Assembly: GCA_964351025.1 (NCBI GenBank)
Contig: CAYGLV010000019.1
Span: 1 to 37,745, forward strand
Length of the DNA: 37,745 nt
Origin: CAYGLV01 sp964351025
GTDB lineage: Bacteria > Actinomycetota > Thermoleophilia > Gaiellales > Gaiellaceae
Direction: 5' to 3'
Part shown: one piece after another, positions 30,986-37,745 of the stretch
Layout of the letters: each line of letters starts with the position of its first letter
How positions within the stretch are numbered: position 1 is the first letter of the stretch
Program-made: the position numbers and the translations under genes
The notes under the pieces: generated by a model
Told to the model about the DNA's origin: nothing
The model's input: only the letters and a program-made list of their open reading frames with translations
Database searches by the model: none

Positions 30986-32038
30986 GTGCAGACGCTGCTG
31001 CGCACGCCGCTGTACGAGCGCCACGTCGCGTTGGCAGCGCGCATCGTTCCGTTCGCCGGCTGGGAGATGCCGGTCCAGTACGAGGGCGTGATCCCGGAGC
31101 ACCGCGCCGTCCGCACCGACTCCGGCGCGTTCGACGTCTCGCACATGGGCGAGCTGCATGTCGAGGGGCCTGCGGCGCACGCGTTCCTGCAGTCCGTCCT
31201 GTCGAACGATCTCGACCGGATCGGGGACGGCGAAGCGCAGTACACGCTGCTGACGAACGAGAGCGGCGGCATCGTGGACGATCTGATCGCCTACCGGCTC
31301 ACCCCGTTCCACTACCTGCTGGTCGTCAACGCCGGGAACCGGGAGGCGGCGTACGCCTGGCTCAAGGAGCGCGAGGCTCGTGGCAGTGAGGTGCGCGACG
31401 CCTCCGACGAGTACGCGCTCGTCGCCGTCCAGGGGCCGCGCGCGCTCGAACGGCTCGGGCTGCCGCCGGCGCGTCCTTTCACACACGGGCTGGCTCTGCT
31501 CGACGGCGTCGAGGCGATGGTCTGCCGTACCGGCTACACCGGCGAGGCAGGCTGCGAGCTGATGTGTGCCGCCGAGGATGCCGGCGCGCTCTGGGACGCC
31601 GTGCTCGCGCGCGGCGTGAAACCGTGTGGGCTCGGCGCACGCGACACGCTGCGCCTCGAGGTCTGCTACCCGCTGCACGGCAACGACATCACGCAGGAGA
31701 CGGACGCGATCTCGGCCGGGCTCGGGTGGGCATGCGCGCTCGCGAAGGAGTTCACGGGCGCCGCTGCGCTGCGCCGGGTCAAGGAAGACGGACCGGTACG
31801 CCGGCTCGTCCCGTTCGTGCTGGAGGAGAAGGCGGTCCCGCGCCAGGGGATGCCGATCGAGGGCGGCGGCGAGGTGACGTCGGGCACACACTCGCCGATG
31901 CTCGATGTCGGGATCGGCATGGGCTACGTTCCGGCCGGGCGCTCCGCAGCCGGCTCCAAGATCGCGATCGACGTCCGTGGCAAGCCACGGCGAGCCCGCA
32001 TCGTCGAGAAACCCATCTACCGCAAGGGGGAGACATAA
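30986..32038 (+). CDS. gcvT: Glycine cleavage system T protein (aminomethyltransferase)
   Basis: 350 residues. It releases ammonia from the aminomethyl-lipoyl arm of GcvH and passes the one-carbon unit to tetrahydrofolate. Motifs: LYERHVALAARIVPFAGWEM, AVRTDSGAFDVSHMGEL (with the conserved Asp), LTNESGGIVDDLIAYRL, AVQGPRALERL, RTGYTGEAGCELM and GARDTLRLEVCYPLHGNDI. C-terminal barrel: EVTSGTHSPMLDVGIGMGYV. The start is a GTG behind the leaderless promoter in the palindrome. The TAA stop directly abuts the gcvH start. Confidence 0.96.
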   Translation: MQTLLRTPLYERHVALAARIVPFAGWEMPVQYEGVIPEHRAVRTDSGAFDVSHMGELHVEGPAAHAFLQSVLSNDLDRIGDGEAQYTLLTNESGGIVDDLIAYRLTPFHYLLVVNAGNREAAYAWLKEREARGSEVRDASDEYALVAVQGPRALERLGLPPARPFTHGLALLDGVEAMVCRTGYTGEAGCELMCAAEDAGALWDAVLARGVKPCGLGARDTLRLEVCYPLHGNDITQETDAISAGLGWACALAKEFTGAAALRRVKEDGPVRRLVPFVLEEKAVPRQGMPIEGGGEVTSGTHSPMLDVGIGMGYVPAGRSAAGSKIAIDVRGKPRRARIVEKPIYRKGET

Positions 32039-32434
32039 GTGGCTGCGTCGGAGAGCTATCCCGAGGGGCTCAAGTACCACGCCGAGCACGACTGGGCGCG
32101 CATCGACGGGGACGAGGCCGTCCTCGGCATAACGTGGTTCGCGCAGGACGCGCTGGGTGAGCTCGTGCACTACGAGGCGCCGGCCGCAGGAGCGAGCATC
32201 GCCAAGGACTCGCCCTACGGTGAGGTCGAGTCGGTGAAGGCCGTCTCCGACGTGATCGCGCCGCTGTCAGGCGAGGTGCTCGATGTGAACCAGAAGGTCG
32301 TGGACGCTCCGGAGACGGTGAACGACGACCCGTACGGCGAGGGCTGGCTCGTCCGCATCCGGATGAGCGATCCATCCGAGCTGGATGCGCTGCTCGACCC
32401 CGCTGCCTACAGGGCCGTCCTGGAAGAGCTGTAG
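32039..32434 (+). CDS. gcvH: Glycine cleavage system H protein
   Basis: 131 residues. The lipoyl carrier shuttles the aminomethyl group between P and T proteins. K67 in GEVESVKAVSDV is the lipoylation site; the fold signature HDWARIDGDEAVLGITWFAQ and PYGEGWLVRI are present. The GTG start follows the gcvT TAA with no gap, and the TAG stop directly precedes the GTG of gcvPA. Abutting genes of this sort imply reinitiation or coupling. The L protein (dihydrolipoamide dehydrogenase) is not in the window. Confidence 0.97.
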   Translation: MAASESYPEGLKYHAEHDWARIDGDEAVLGITWFAQDALGELVHYEAPAAGASIAKDSPYGEVESVKAVSDVIAPLSGEVLDVNQKVVDAPETVNDDPYGEGWLVRIRMSDPSELDALLDPAAYRAVLEEL

Positions 32435-33766
32435 GTGGCGTTCCTCTCTCTGACCGAGGCCGACCGCGCGGAGATGCTCGCCGCGATCGGCGTCGGCTCG
32501 GTCGAGGAGCTGTTCGAGCAGATCCCGCAGGGCGTCCGCTTCGGCCGGGAGCTCGACCTGGAGCCCGCGCTCTCGGAGGCTGAGCTGATGCGCCACCTCG
32601 AGGAGCTCGCGGCCCGCAACGTGCACACGGGTGCCGAGCTGTCCTTCCTCGGAGCCGGGATCTACGACCATTACGTCCCCGCGGTCGTGGACGCGATCCT
32701 CTCGCGCGGCGAGTTCCTGACTGCGTACACGCCGTACCAGCCGGAGATGAGCCAGGGCGTGCTCCAGTCGATCTTCGAGTACCAGACGGCCATCTGCGAG
32801 CTGACGGGGTTGGACGTCTCGAACGCCTCGGGCTACGACGGCACCACGGTCGCCGCCGACGCCTGCTTCATCGCCAAGCACACGACCGGCCGGACGAAGG
32901 TCGTGCTCGCCGAGGCGCTCAACCCCCAGGTGCGCCGTGTCGTGAAGACGTATGCGCCGGGCTTCGGGCTGGAGGTCGTCGAGGTTGCGCACCGCGGCGG
33001 CACGACCGACCCCGACGAGTGGCGCGCGTCGTGCGCCGACGCGGCGATCGCGATCTTCCAGCAGCCGAACTTCTTCGGGTGCCTCGAGCCCGCGCCGGAG
33101 CTGGCGGCGGCCGCGGAGGGCGCGGGTGCGCTCGCGGTCGCCCACGTCGACCTGCTCTCGCTCGGCGTGCTCGAGGCGCCGGGTGCGTACGGCTGTGCGA
33201 TGGCGATCGGCGAGGGCCAGAGCGCCGGCACGTTCATGTCCTACGGCGGCCCACATTTCGGCTTCCTCGCCGCACGGGACGAGTTCATCCGGCGCATGCC
33301 GGGACGAATCGTCGGAGAGACGACCGACCTGAACGGCGAGCGCGCGTTCTGCCTGACGCTGCAGACACGCGAACAGCACATCCGCCGCGAGAAGGCGACC
33401 TCGAACATCACGACCAACCAGACGCTGCTCGCGCTCGCAGGGCTCGTCTACCTCTCCTGGCTCGGCCCGCAGGGTCTGCGCGACGTGGGGGAGACCTGCA
33501 TGGCGCTCGGCGACCACGCCAAGGCCCGTCTGGGGCTCCCGCTGGCATTTCCAGAACAGACAACGTTCAAGGAGTTTGCCGTGCGCACAGGACGGAACGC
33601 GGGTGACGTGATCGCGGCCGCCCGCCGGCTCGGCGTGCATCCGGGCTACGCGCTCGGGCGCGAGTACGACGGGCTGGACGACGTGCTGCTCGTCGCCGTC
33701 ACCGAGCGGCGCACCCCGGCCGAGATCGATCGCCTCGCCGAGGTGCTGGCGGAGGTGACCGGCTGA
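32435..33766 (+). CDS. gcvPA: Glycine dehydrogenase (decarboxylating) subunit 1
   Basis: 443 residues, the N-terminal half of the P protein as a separate subunit. Motifs: FLSLTEADRAEMLAAIG at the start, FLGAGIYDHYVPAVVDAI, YTPYQPEMSQGVLQSIFEYQ, ELTGLDVSNASGYDGTT, MSYGGPHFGFLA and REQHIRREKATSNITTNQTL. With GcvPB it decarboxylates glycine using PLP held in the other subunit. The split form is typical of Firmicutes, Thermotogae and some deep actinobacteria, whereas many bacteria have one ~950-residue chain. It overlaps gcvPB by one base (TGATG). Confidence 0.96.
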   Translation: MAFLSLTEADRAEMLAAIGVGSVEELFEQIPQGVRFGRELDLEPALSEAELMRHLEELAARNVHTGAELSFLGAGIYDHYVPAVVDAILSRGEFLTAYTPYQPEMSQGVLQSIFEYQTAICELTGLDVSNASGYDGTTVAADACFIAKHTTGRTKVVLAEALNPQVRRVVKTYAPGFGLEVVEVAHRGGTTDPDEWRASCADAAIAIFQQPNFFGCLEPAPELAAAAEGAGALAVAHVDLLSLGVLEAPGAYGCAMAIGEGQSAGTFMSYGGPHFGFLAARDEFIRRMPGRIVGETTDLNGERAFCLTLQTREQHIRREKATSNITTNQTLLALAGLVYLSWLGPQGLRDVGETCMALGDHAKARLGLPLAFPEQTTFKEFAVRTGRNAGDVIAAARRLGVHPGYALGREYDGLDDVLLVAVTERRTPAEIDRLAEVLAEVTG

Positions 33767-35235
33767 TGGAGCTCATCTTCGAGAAGTCGAGGCCGGGACG
33801 CCGCGCCGGCACGGTGCCGAGCTACGGGCTGACCGCCCCCGGCGTGCCGGCCGGTCTCGCCCGCGCCCACCCGCCACGGCTGCCGGAGATCTCCGAGCCG
33901 GAGCTCGTGCGCCACTTCACCGCCCTCGCCGACCGCAACTTCGGCGTGGACACCGGCTTCTATCCGCTCGGCTCCTGCACGATGAAGCACAACCCGCGCG
34001 CCAACGAGCGCGCGGTCGGAATCCCGGGCTTTCGAGACCTCCACCCGCATCAGGAGGAAGACGGCGCGCAGGGTGCGCTCGAGCTGATGTGGAGGCTGCA
34101 GGAGATCCTCGCGGAGGTGTCAGGCCTGCCCGCGGTCTCGCTCCAGCCGGCGGCGGGCTCGCAGGGCGAGCTGACCGGCCTCATGCTCATGCGCGCGTAC
34201 TTCGCCGACCGAGGCGAGGACCGCGACACGATCGTGACGCCCGACACCGCCCACGGCACGAACCCGGCGAGCGTCACGATGGCGGGCTACAAGCTCGCCA
34301 AGGTCGAGACCGACGCGCGCGGCAACCTCGACCTCGACGACCTGCGCGCGAAAGTGGACGGCCGCACCGCCGGCCTGATGCTCACGAACCCGTCGACGCT
34401 CGGGCTCTTCGACGAGGGGATCGAGGAGGTCGCCCGCATCTTCAAGGGCGTTGGCGCGCTCATGTACTACGACGGCGCGAACCTCAACGCCGTGTGCGGG
34501 CTCTCGCGGCCCGGAGACATGGGCTTCGACATCGTCCACATCAACCTGCACAAGACGTTCTCGCAGCCGCACGGCGGCGGTGGCCCGGGCGGCGGGCCGG
34601 TGGCCGTGCGCGACATCCTGGAGCCGTTCCTGCCGAGCCCGCAGGTCGTCCGGGACGGCGAGCGCTTCCGGCTCGACTCGGCCCGGCCGAAGTCGATCGG
34701 CAAAGTCCGCGGCTTCGCGGGGCCGTTCGGGGTCTTCGTGCGCTCCTACGCCTACATCCGGCGCTACGGGCCGGCGCTGAAGGAGATGTCCGAGGTTGCG
34801 GTGCTGAACGCGAACTACCTGCTCGCGAAGCTGCGGGACGCATACGACCTGCCCTACGACCGCCATTGCATGCACGAGTTCGTGCTCTCGGCGAGGAACC
34901 TCAAGCGCGACCACGGCGTCTCTGCGCTCGACGTCGCCAAGCGGCTGATGGACTTCGGCATCCACCCGCCGACGGTCTACTTCCCGCTCGTCGTGCCCGA
35001 GGCGTTGATGATCGAGCCGACCGAGACGGAGACGAAGGAGCGTCTGGACGAGTTCGTCGCGGCGATGCTCCAGATCGCGGCCGAGGCTGCCGAGCAGCCC
35101 GAGCTGCTGCACGGCGCGCCGCACGTACGGCCGGTTGTCCGGCTCGACGAGGTGAAGGCCGCGAAGCGCGCGATCGTCAAGTACGGCTTCGAACAGCACC
35201 CGGACCTCGCGGCCGAGGCGGCCGGAACCTCCTAG
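33766..35235 (+). CDS. gcvPB: Glycine dehydrogenase (decarboxylating) subunit 2
   Basis: 489 residues, the PLP-binding half of the P protein. K263 in INLHKTFSQPHGGGGPG forms the Schiff base with PLP. Other motifs: FYPLGSCTMKHNPRANE, LQPAAGSQGELTGLMLMRAY, DTAHGTNPASVTMAG, LTNPSTLGLFD, MYYDGANLNAV and a C-terminal TVYFPLVVPEALMIEPTETE. The ATG overlaps the gcvPA stop. It is the last gene of the glycine-cleavage operon. Its TAG stop lies in CTAG (35232-35235), which also supplies the stop of the converging minus-strand frame. Confidence 0.97.
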   Translation: MELIFEKSRPGRRAGTVPSYGLTAPGVPAGLARAHPPRLPEISEPELVRHFTALADRNFGVDTGFYPLGSCTMKHNPRANERAVGIPGFRDLHPHQEEDGAQGALELMWRLQEILAEVSGLPAVSLQPAAGSQGELTGLMLMRAYFADRGEDRDTIVTPDTAHGTNPASVTMAGYKLAKVETDARGNLDLDDLRAKVDGRTAGLMLTNPSTLGLFDEGIEEVARIFKGVGALMYYDGANLNAVCGLSRPGDMGFDIVHINLHKTFSQPHGGGGPGGGPVAVRDILEPFLPSPQVVRDGERFRLDSARPKSIGKVRGFAGPFGVFVRSYAYIRRYGPALKEMSEVAVLNANYLLAKLRDAYDLPYDRHCMHEFVLSARNLKRDHGVSALDVAKRLMDFGIHPPTVYFPLVVPEALMIEPTETETKERLDEFVAAMLQIAAEAAEQPELLHGAPHVRPVVRLDEVKAAKRAIVKYGFEQHPDLAAEAAGTS

Positions 35236-35939
35236 AGCCGCTCAGCCGGCGCTGCCCCGGGCGAACGCCGTGAGCACGCGGAGCGGGATCTCGCCGCCGT
35301 GCTCGCCCCGGACGAAGCGCAGCCGGCGGGGGAGGAGCGGCACGAGCGCCCTCTGCCGGCAGCAGGCCGACGGTCACGGGCCGGAGCGCGCGGAAGCCGG
35401 GCCGAGCGCGACGTGACGGCGAGGACGTGCGTCCCAAGCCAGGCTGGCACGGGGTCGGTCGTAGTGAATCGCCCGAACGCGACCCGCACGACGCTCCCCG
35501 CCGGGATCGCTCCTGCTCCGGAGAAGCGTCCCTTCCACGTTTGTCCGGGCTCGAGGCGAGCAGGGAGCGGTGGCGCGAACCGGTCGGCGACGAGCTGCGG
35601 GGTCGGATTGCCGGTGGAGAGCATGCGGCGCCAGCCGCTCGTGTCGTCGGCCTGCCGGATGAAGAGCCCGAACTTGGTGCCGCCGAAGGTGTGCGGTCTG
35701 CCAATCGCGAAGACGCTCCCGGTCGAGTTCGTCACTGCGCCTGTGACTTCCCACCCGTTGTGCGTTATGACGATTCGTTCGACCACAAGCCGGAAGCCGA
35801 TGCCGTGTGACCCGTCGAGCTCCTGCCAGCCGAGCTCGATACTCTGAGGAGCGGCCGGCGCAAGGCTCTTGCCCGATCCGCAGCCCGAGAGGCTCAGCGC
35901 GGCGACTGCTGCGGCGGCGAGCGCCAGATTCGATCTCAC
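35232..35939 (-). CDS. Lipoprotein of unknown function with a probably frameshifted 3' end
   Basis: 235 residues as read from the GTG at 35939. A lipoprotein signal peptide ends in LSLSGC with lipidated Cys20. Residues ~35-180 look like a beta-sandwich (FRLVVERIVITHNGWEVTGA, FGGTKFGLFIRQAD, RLEPGQTWKGRFSG), similar in style to secreted Ig-like domains; no family was recognised. After about residue 180 the frame becomes Arg/Ser/Pro-rich and implausible. On the same strand, ALRPVTVGLLPAEGA continues in a second frame and LVPLLPRRLRFVRGEHGGE, then IPLRVLTAFARGSAG, in a third, with a stop at 35242. That suggests indels or sequence errors in 35330-35410. GATACT (35951 to 35946), six bases before the GTG, supports a leaderless start. 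Confidence 0.7.
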   Translation of the reverse strand: MRSNLALAAAAVAALSLSGCGSGKSLAPAAPQSIELGWQELDGSHGIGFRLVVERIVITHNGWEVTGAVTNSTGSVFAIGRPHTFGGTKFGLFIRQADDTSGWRRMLSTGNPTPQLVADRFAPPLPARLEPGQTWKGRFSGAGAIPAGSVVRVAFGRFTTTDPVPAWLGTHVLAVTSRSARLPRAPARDRRPAAGRGRSCRSSPAGCASSGASTAARSRSACSRRSPGAAPAERL

Positions 35940-35945
35940 CGGTGC

Positions 35946-35951
35946 AGTATC
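35946..35951 (-). promoter_or_regulatory. -10 element GATACT of the lipoprotein gene
   Basis: Read on the minus strand, GATACT ends six bases before the GTG at 35939, with no ribosome-binding site between. The same hexamer precedes the secreted-protein gene at 2800. Confidence 0.45.
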
Positions 35952-35968
35952 GGCGAACTGCCCGGCGG

Positions 35969-36089
35969 CTACGCTGTCGCCGCGAGCTGGCCGCAGGCCG
36001 CGGCGATGTCGCGGCCGCGGGTCAGGCGCACGGTGGCGGGCAGGCGCGCCCGGTCGAGCACGTGCTTGAAGGCGGCGATCGCGTCGCGC
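35969..36089 (-). pseudogene. Truncated second copy of the rlmN 3' end
   Basis: 35976-36089 is identical, base for base over 114 bp, to 36620-36733, the last part of rlmN. In the rlmN frame this copy encodes the C-terminal segment with the catalytic-cysteine context AAACGQLAAT and closes with its own TAG (35969-35971), so it looks like a genuine former gene end. It has no start and no radical-SAM core. It sits 18 bases upstream of the lipoprotein -10, which may mark the original rlmN-lipoprotein junction. The insert between the two copies carries the cupin gene. Confidence 0.75.
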
Positions 36090-36131
36090 TGCGGATTGGG
36101 CGGGAAGTTGTCTTGGCGCGTGCGAGTGAGT

Positions 36132-36137
36132 TAGCGT
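36132..36137 (+). promoter_or_regulatory. -10 element TAGCGT of the cupin gene
   Basis: TAGCGT ends five bases before the GTG at 36143, and no ribosome-binding site is present. TTGTCT (36108-36113), 18 bases upstream, is a weak -35. The same TAGCGT precedes the start at 13564. Confidence 0.45.
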
Positions 36138-36142
36138 TCCCT

Positions 36143-36526
36143 GTGGCCGCGATCGAACGAGTCTCCGCCGTTGCCCCGGATGGCCTGAGCGCCGCCGCCT
36201 CGACACCGGGCGTCGTGCGCGAGGTCGCTTTCGAGACCGGTCGCGCCACTCTCATTCGTGCCCGCGCCGAGGCTGGCGCGGTCTCGGGCTGGCATCACCA
36301 CGGTGGCCGTGACGTCCTGGGACACGTTGTGCGAGGACGCGCCCGCTTCGAGTTCGGCCGCGGCGGAAAGGAGAGCACGGAGGTCGAGGAAGGCGGGTTC
36401 TTCCATGTCCCTGCCGGGCTGATTCACCGTGACGTCAACCCGCTCGATCAGCCCCAGGAGATCATTCTCGCGGTCGTCGGAGAAGGCCCGCTCGTCATCA
36501 ACGTCGACGGCCCACGGCCCGCGTAA
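36143..36526 (+). CDS. Small cupin-domain protein
   Basis: 127 residues, a single cupin barrel. Motif 1 is GWHHHGGRDVLGHVVRG (histidines for a metal, with Asp where Glu or Gln is usual), and motif 2 is GFFHVPAGLIHRDVNP with the third histidine and the closing Asn. The layout suggests a metal-binding enzyme or sugar/small-molecule binding protein of the RmlC-like superfamily; the substrate is unknown. The start is the GTG at 36143. The frame is open far upstream but there runs through the rlmN-derived repeat and the lipoprotein gene. It is on the opposite strand to both neighbours and is enclosed by the 114-bp direct repeats, which points to recent insertion. Confidence 0.85.
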   Translation: MAAIERVSAVAPDGLSAAASTPGVVREVAFETGRATLIRARAEAGAVSGWHHHGGRDVLGHVVRGRARFEFGRGGKESTEVEEGGFFHVPAGLIHRDVNPLDQPQEIILAVVGEGPLVINVDGPRPA

Positions 36527-36612
36527 CGAGGCGGCCAGCGCAAAGCACGCGGCACGGCCCGTCTGCCACCGTGCGGCGACTCGAGCGAACGCATGATTGC
36601 CGGGACTCCGCC

Positions 36613-37593
36613 TCACGTCGTCGCCGCGAGCTGGCCGCAGGCCGCGGCGATGTCGCGGCCGCGGGTCAGGCGCACGGTGGCGGGCAGGCGCGCCCGGTCG
36701 AGCACGTGCTTGAAGGCGGCGATCGCGTCGCGCGACGAGCCTGCAAACTGCCCGGTCGGGTTGTACGGGATGAGGTTCACCTTGAAGGCCTTCGGGTCGA
36801 GCAGCGCGGCGAGTTGCCGCGCCTGCTCGGGCGAGTCGTTGACCCCCGCGAGCATGACGTACTCGATGTAGACCTTGCGGTTGCGCAGCTCGACGTGGCG
36901 GCGGCACTCGGCGAGCACGTCGGCGAGCGGGTAGCGGTCGTTGACCGGCATCAGCTGGGAGCGGAGCTTCGGGTCGGCGGCGTGGAGCGAGAGCGCGAGC
37001 CGGATCGGCTCCTCGACCTCGTCCACGAAGCGCTTCAGGCCTGGCAGCCAGCCGACGGTCGAGATGGTCGTGCGGCGGTGCGTGACGCCGACGGCGGGCA
37101 GACGCCGGGCGGCGGCGATCACCTCGTCGAAGTTCAGGAAGGGCTCGCCCATCCCCATGAACACGGCGTGGTCGACGGCCTCGACGCGCCGGAAGTGAAG
37201 GGCCTGGTCGAGCATCTCCGAGGCCGTCAGGTTGCGGCCGAACTTCATCTGCCCCGTTGCGCAGAAGGTGCACGTGAGGGGGCAGCCGGACTGGCTCGAG
37301 AGGCAGAGGGAGCGGCGCCCGTCGCGGTAGCGCATCAACACCGCCTCGACCGGATGGCCGTCGTGCGTGCGGAAGAGCGCCTTCACGGTGCCGTCTTTCG
37401 AGCGCGCCTCCGTCTCGAGCGAGAGCGTCGTGAAGGGGACCTCAGCGGCGAGTGCGGCCCGCAGGCGCGCGGGCACGTTCGTCATCTCCTCGTATCCCGC
37501 GACACCGCGCGCGGCCCACTCCCACACCTGAGCGGCGCGGTACGCGGGCTCGCCGCGCGCGGCGAGCACCTGCTCGAGCAGAGCGAGATCCAT
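36613..37593 (-). CDS. rlmN: 23S rRNA A2503 / tRNA A37 C2-methyltransferase
   Basis: 326 residues. A radical-SAM enzyme that methylates C2 of A2503 in 23S rRNA and of A37 in some tRNAs. The iron-sulfur ligands C104, C108 and C111 lie in SGCPLTCTFCATG. Further motifs are FMGMGEPFLNFDEV, ISTVGWLPGL, LALSLHAADPKLRSQLMPVN, EYVMLAGVNDS and the C-terminal RGRDIAAACGQL with C319, the cysteine that carries the methyl group. It is shorter than many RlmN, mostly at the N-terminus. The ATG start is supported by a -10 (TACCCT) six bases upstream. The last 114 bp of near-terminal sequence occur again at 35976-36089. Confidence 0.96.
   Translation of the reverse strand: MDLALLEQVLAARGEPAYRAAQVWEWAARGVAGYEEMTNVPARLRAALAAEVPFTTLSLETEARSKDGTVKALFRTHDGHPVEAVLMRYRDGRRSLCLSSQSGCPLTCTFCATGQMKFGRNLTASEMLDQALHFRRVEAVDHAVFMGMGEPFLNFDEVIAAARRLPAVGVTHRRTTISTVGWLPGLKRFVDEVEEPIRLALSLHAADPKLRSQLMPVNDRYPLADVLAECRRHVELRNRKVYIEYVMLAGVNDSPEQARQLAALLDPKAFKVNLIPYNPTGQFAGSSRDAIAAFKHVLDRARLPATVRLTRGRDIAAACGQLAATT
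36620..36733. repeat. 114-bp direct repeat, copy inside rlmN
   Basis: Identical to 35976-36089, with an offset of 644 bp; identity stops at both ends (35975/36619 and 36090/36734 differ). The two copies flank 530 bp containing the cupin gene. Confidence 0.9.
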
Positions 37594-37599
37594 GCAGCG

Positions 37600-37605
37600 A
37601 GGGTA
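37600..37605 (-). promoter_or_regulatory. -10 element TACCCT of rlmN
   Basis: Read on the minus strand, TACCCT ends six bases before the rlmN ATG at 37593. The same hexamer is the -10 of the ftsZ promoter. No ribosome-binding site is visible, so the start is probably leaderless. Confidence 0.5.
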
Positions 37606-37670
37606 GCTGCGCGCGACTGTTGCCTCGCCGGGCGCCGCTCGTTATCGTCTCCGCGAGGGGGAGGGAACCG

Positions 37671-37745
37671 TGAGTCTGTTTCGCACACTCTGGCGCTGCT
37701 CGCTGCTCGGCCTCGTGGTCGGCCTCGTCGTCGGCGGGGGCGGTT
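37671..37745 (+). CDS. Start of a membrane-anchored protein, cut by the window end
   Basis: The first 25 codons from a GTG: a short basic start (SLFRTLWR) and a hydrophobic stretch CSLLGLVVGLVVGGGG, a membrane helix or signal anchor. A purine-rich ribosome-binding site (GAGGGGGAGGG, 37656-37666) precedes it, and TATCGT (37644-37649) may be the -10. It diverges from rlmN. Too little is present for a name. Confidence 0.55.

Noticed and set aside
35807..36142. In-frame upstream extension of the cupin gene
   Set aside because: It would run through the rlmN-derived repeat and the lipoprotein start; the leaderless -10 at 36132-36137 supports the GTG at 36143.
1..37745. tRNA, rRNA or CRISPR features
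   Set aside because: No cloverleaf-like sequence, conserved rRNA segment or regularly spaced repeat array was seen when reading through; small structured RNAs could still be missed without a covariance search.

Overview
The window is a GC-rich bacterial chromosome segment. GTG and TTG starts are frequent, genes overlap by 4 bp (ATGA, GTGA) in long co-directional runs, and many starts sit a few bases after a TAnnnT -10 element with no ribosome-binding site (leaderless starts). MurE carries the meso-DAP signature. Together with a one-piece SecDF, split GcvPA/GcvPB and a dcw cluster lacking ftsA and ddl, this suggests an actinobacterium, most like the Thermoleophilia/Gaiella branch. The lineage is inferred from gene content only.

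Layout. (1) 1-33: the tail of a gene, perhaps a 3-hydroxyacyl-CoA dehydrogenase. (2) 47-2732: a complete-looking 2.7 kb transposon with near-identical terminal inverted repeats, a 6-bp target duplication (GCGCTT), an IS1-like DDE transposase at its right end and three passenger genes of unknown function. (3) 2736-5567: an operator-like array of 11-bp repeats, then secreted protein, OmpR/PhoB-type regulator and histidine kinase. (4) 5528-5974 (-): a coiled-coil protein divergent from 6002-11511, which holds queA, tgt, yajC, secDF and a small coiled-coil gene: tRNA queuosine formation followed by Sec-translocase accessory subunits. (5) 11519-16117: a REP-like tandem repeat, an ABC1/UbiB kinase-like gene, an orphan regulator with an Asp-less receiver, an ECF sigma factor/ogt operon (-) and a PfkB sugar kinase.

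(6) 16189-30943: the division and cell wall cluster mraZ-rsmH-ftsL-ftsI-murE-murF-mraY-murD-ftsW-murG-murC-murB-ftsQ-ftsZ. It starts at a promoter embedded in a four-unit MraZ box. murE and ftsZ have their own promoters, and the ftsZ one is preceded by two dyads. These genes build lipid II (murE, murF, mraY, murD, murG, murC, murB), polymerise and crosslink it at the septum (ftsW, ftsI, ftsL, ftsQ) and form the Z ring (ftsZ). (7) 30962-35235: the glycine-cleavage genes gcvT-gcvH-gcvPA-gcvPB behind a palindromic leaderless promoter. (8) 35232-37745: a lipoprotein gene (-) with a disturbed 3' end, a cupin gene flanked by two identical 114-bp copies of the rlmN 3' end, intact rlmN (-), and the start of a divergent membrane-anchored gene.

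The most unusual items are the passenger-carrying transposon, the cupin/rlmN duplication, the bidirectional leaderless promoter between the coiled-coil gene and queA, and the operator architectures at mraZ, ftsZ and gcvT. No tRNA, rRNA or CRISPR array was seen.
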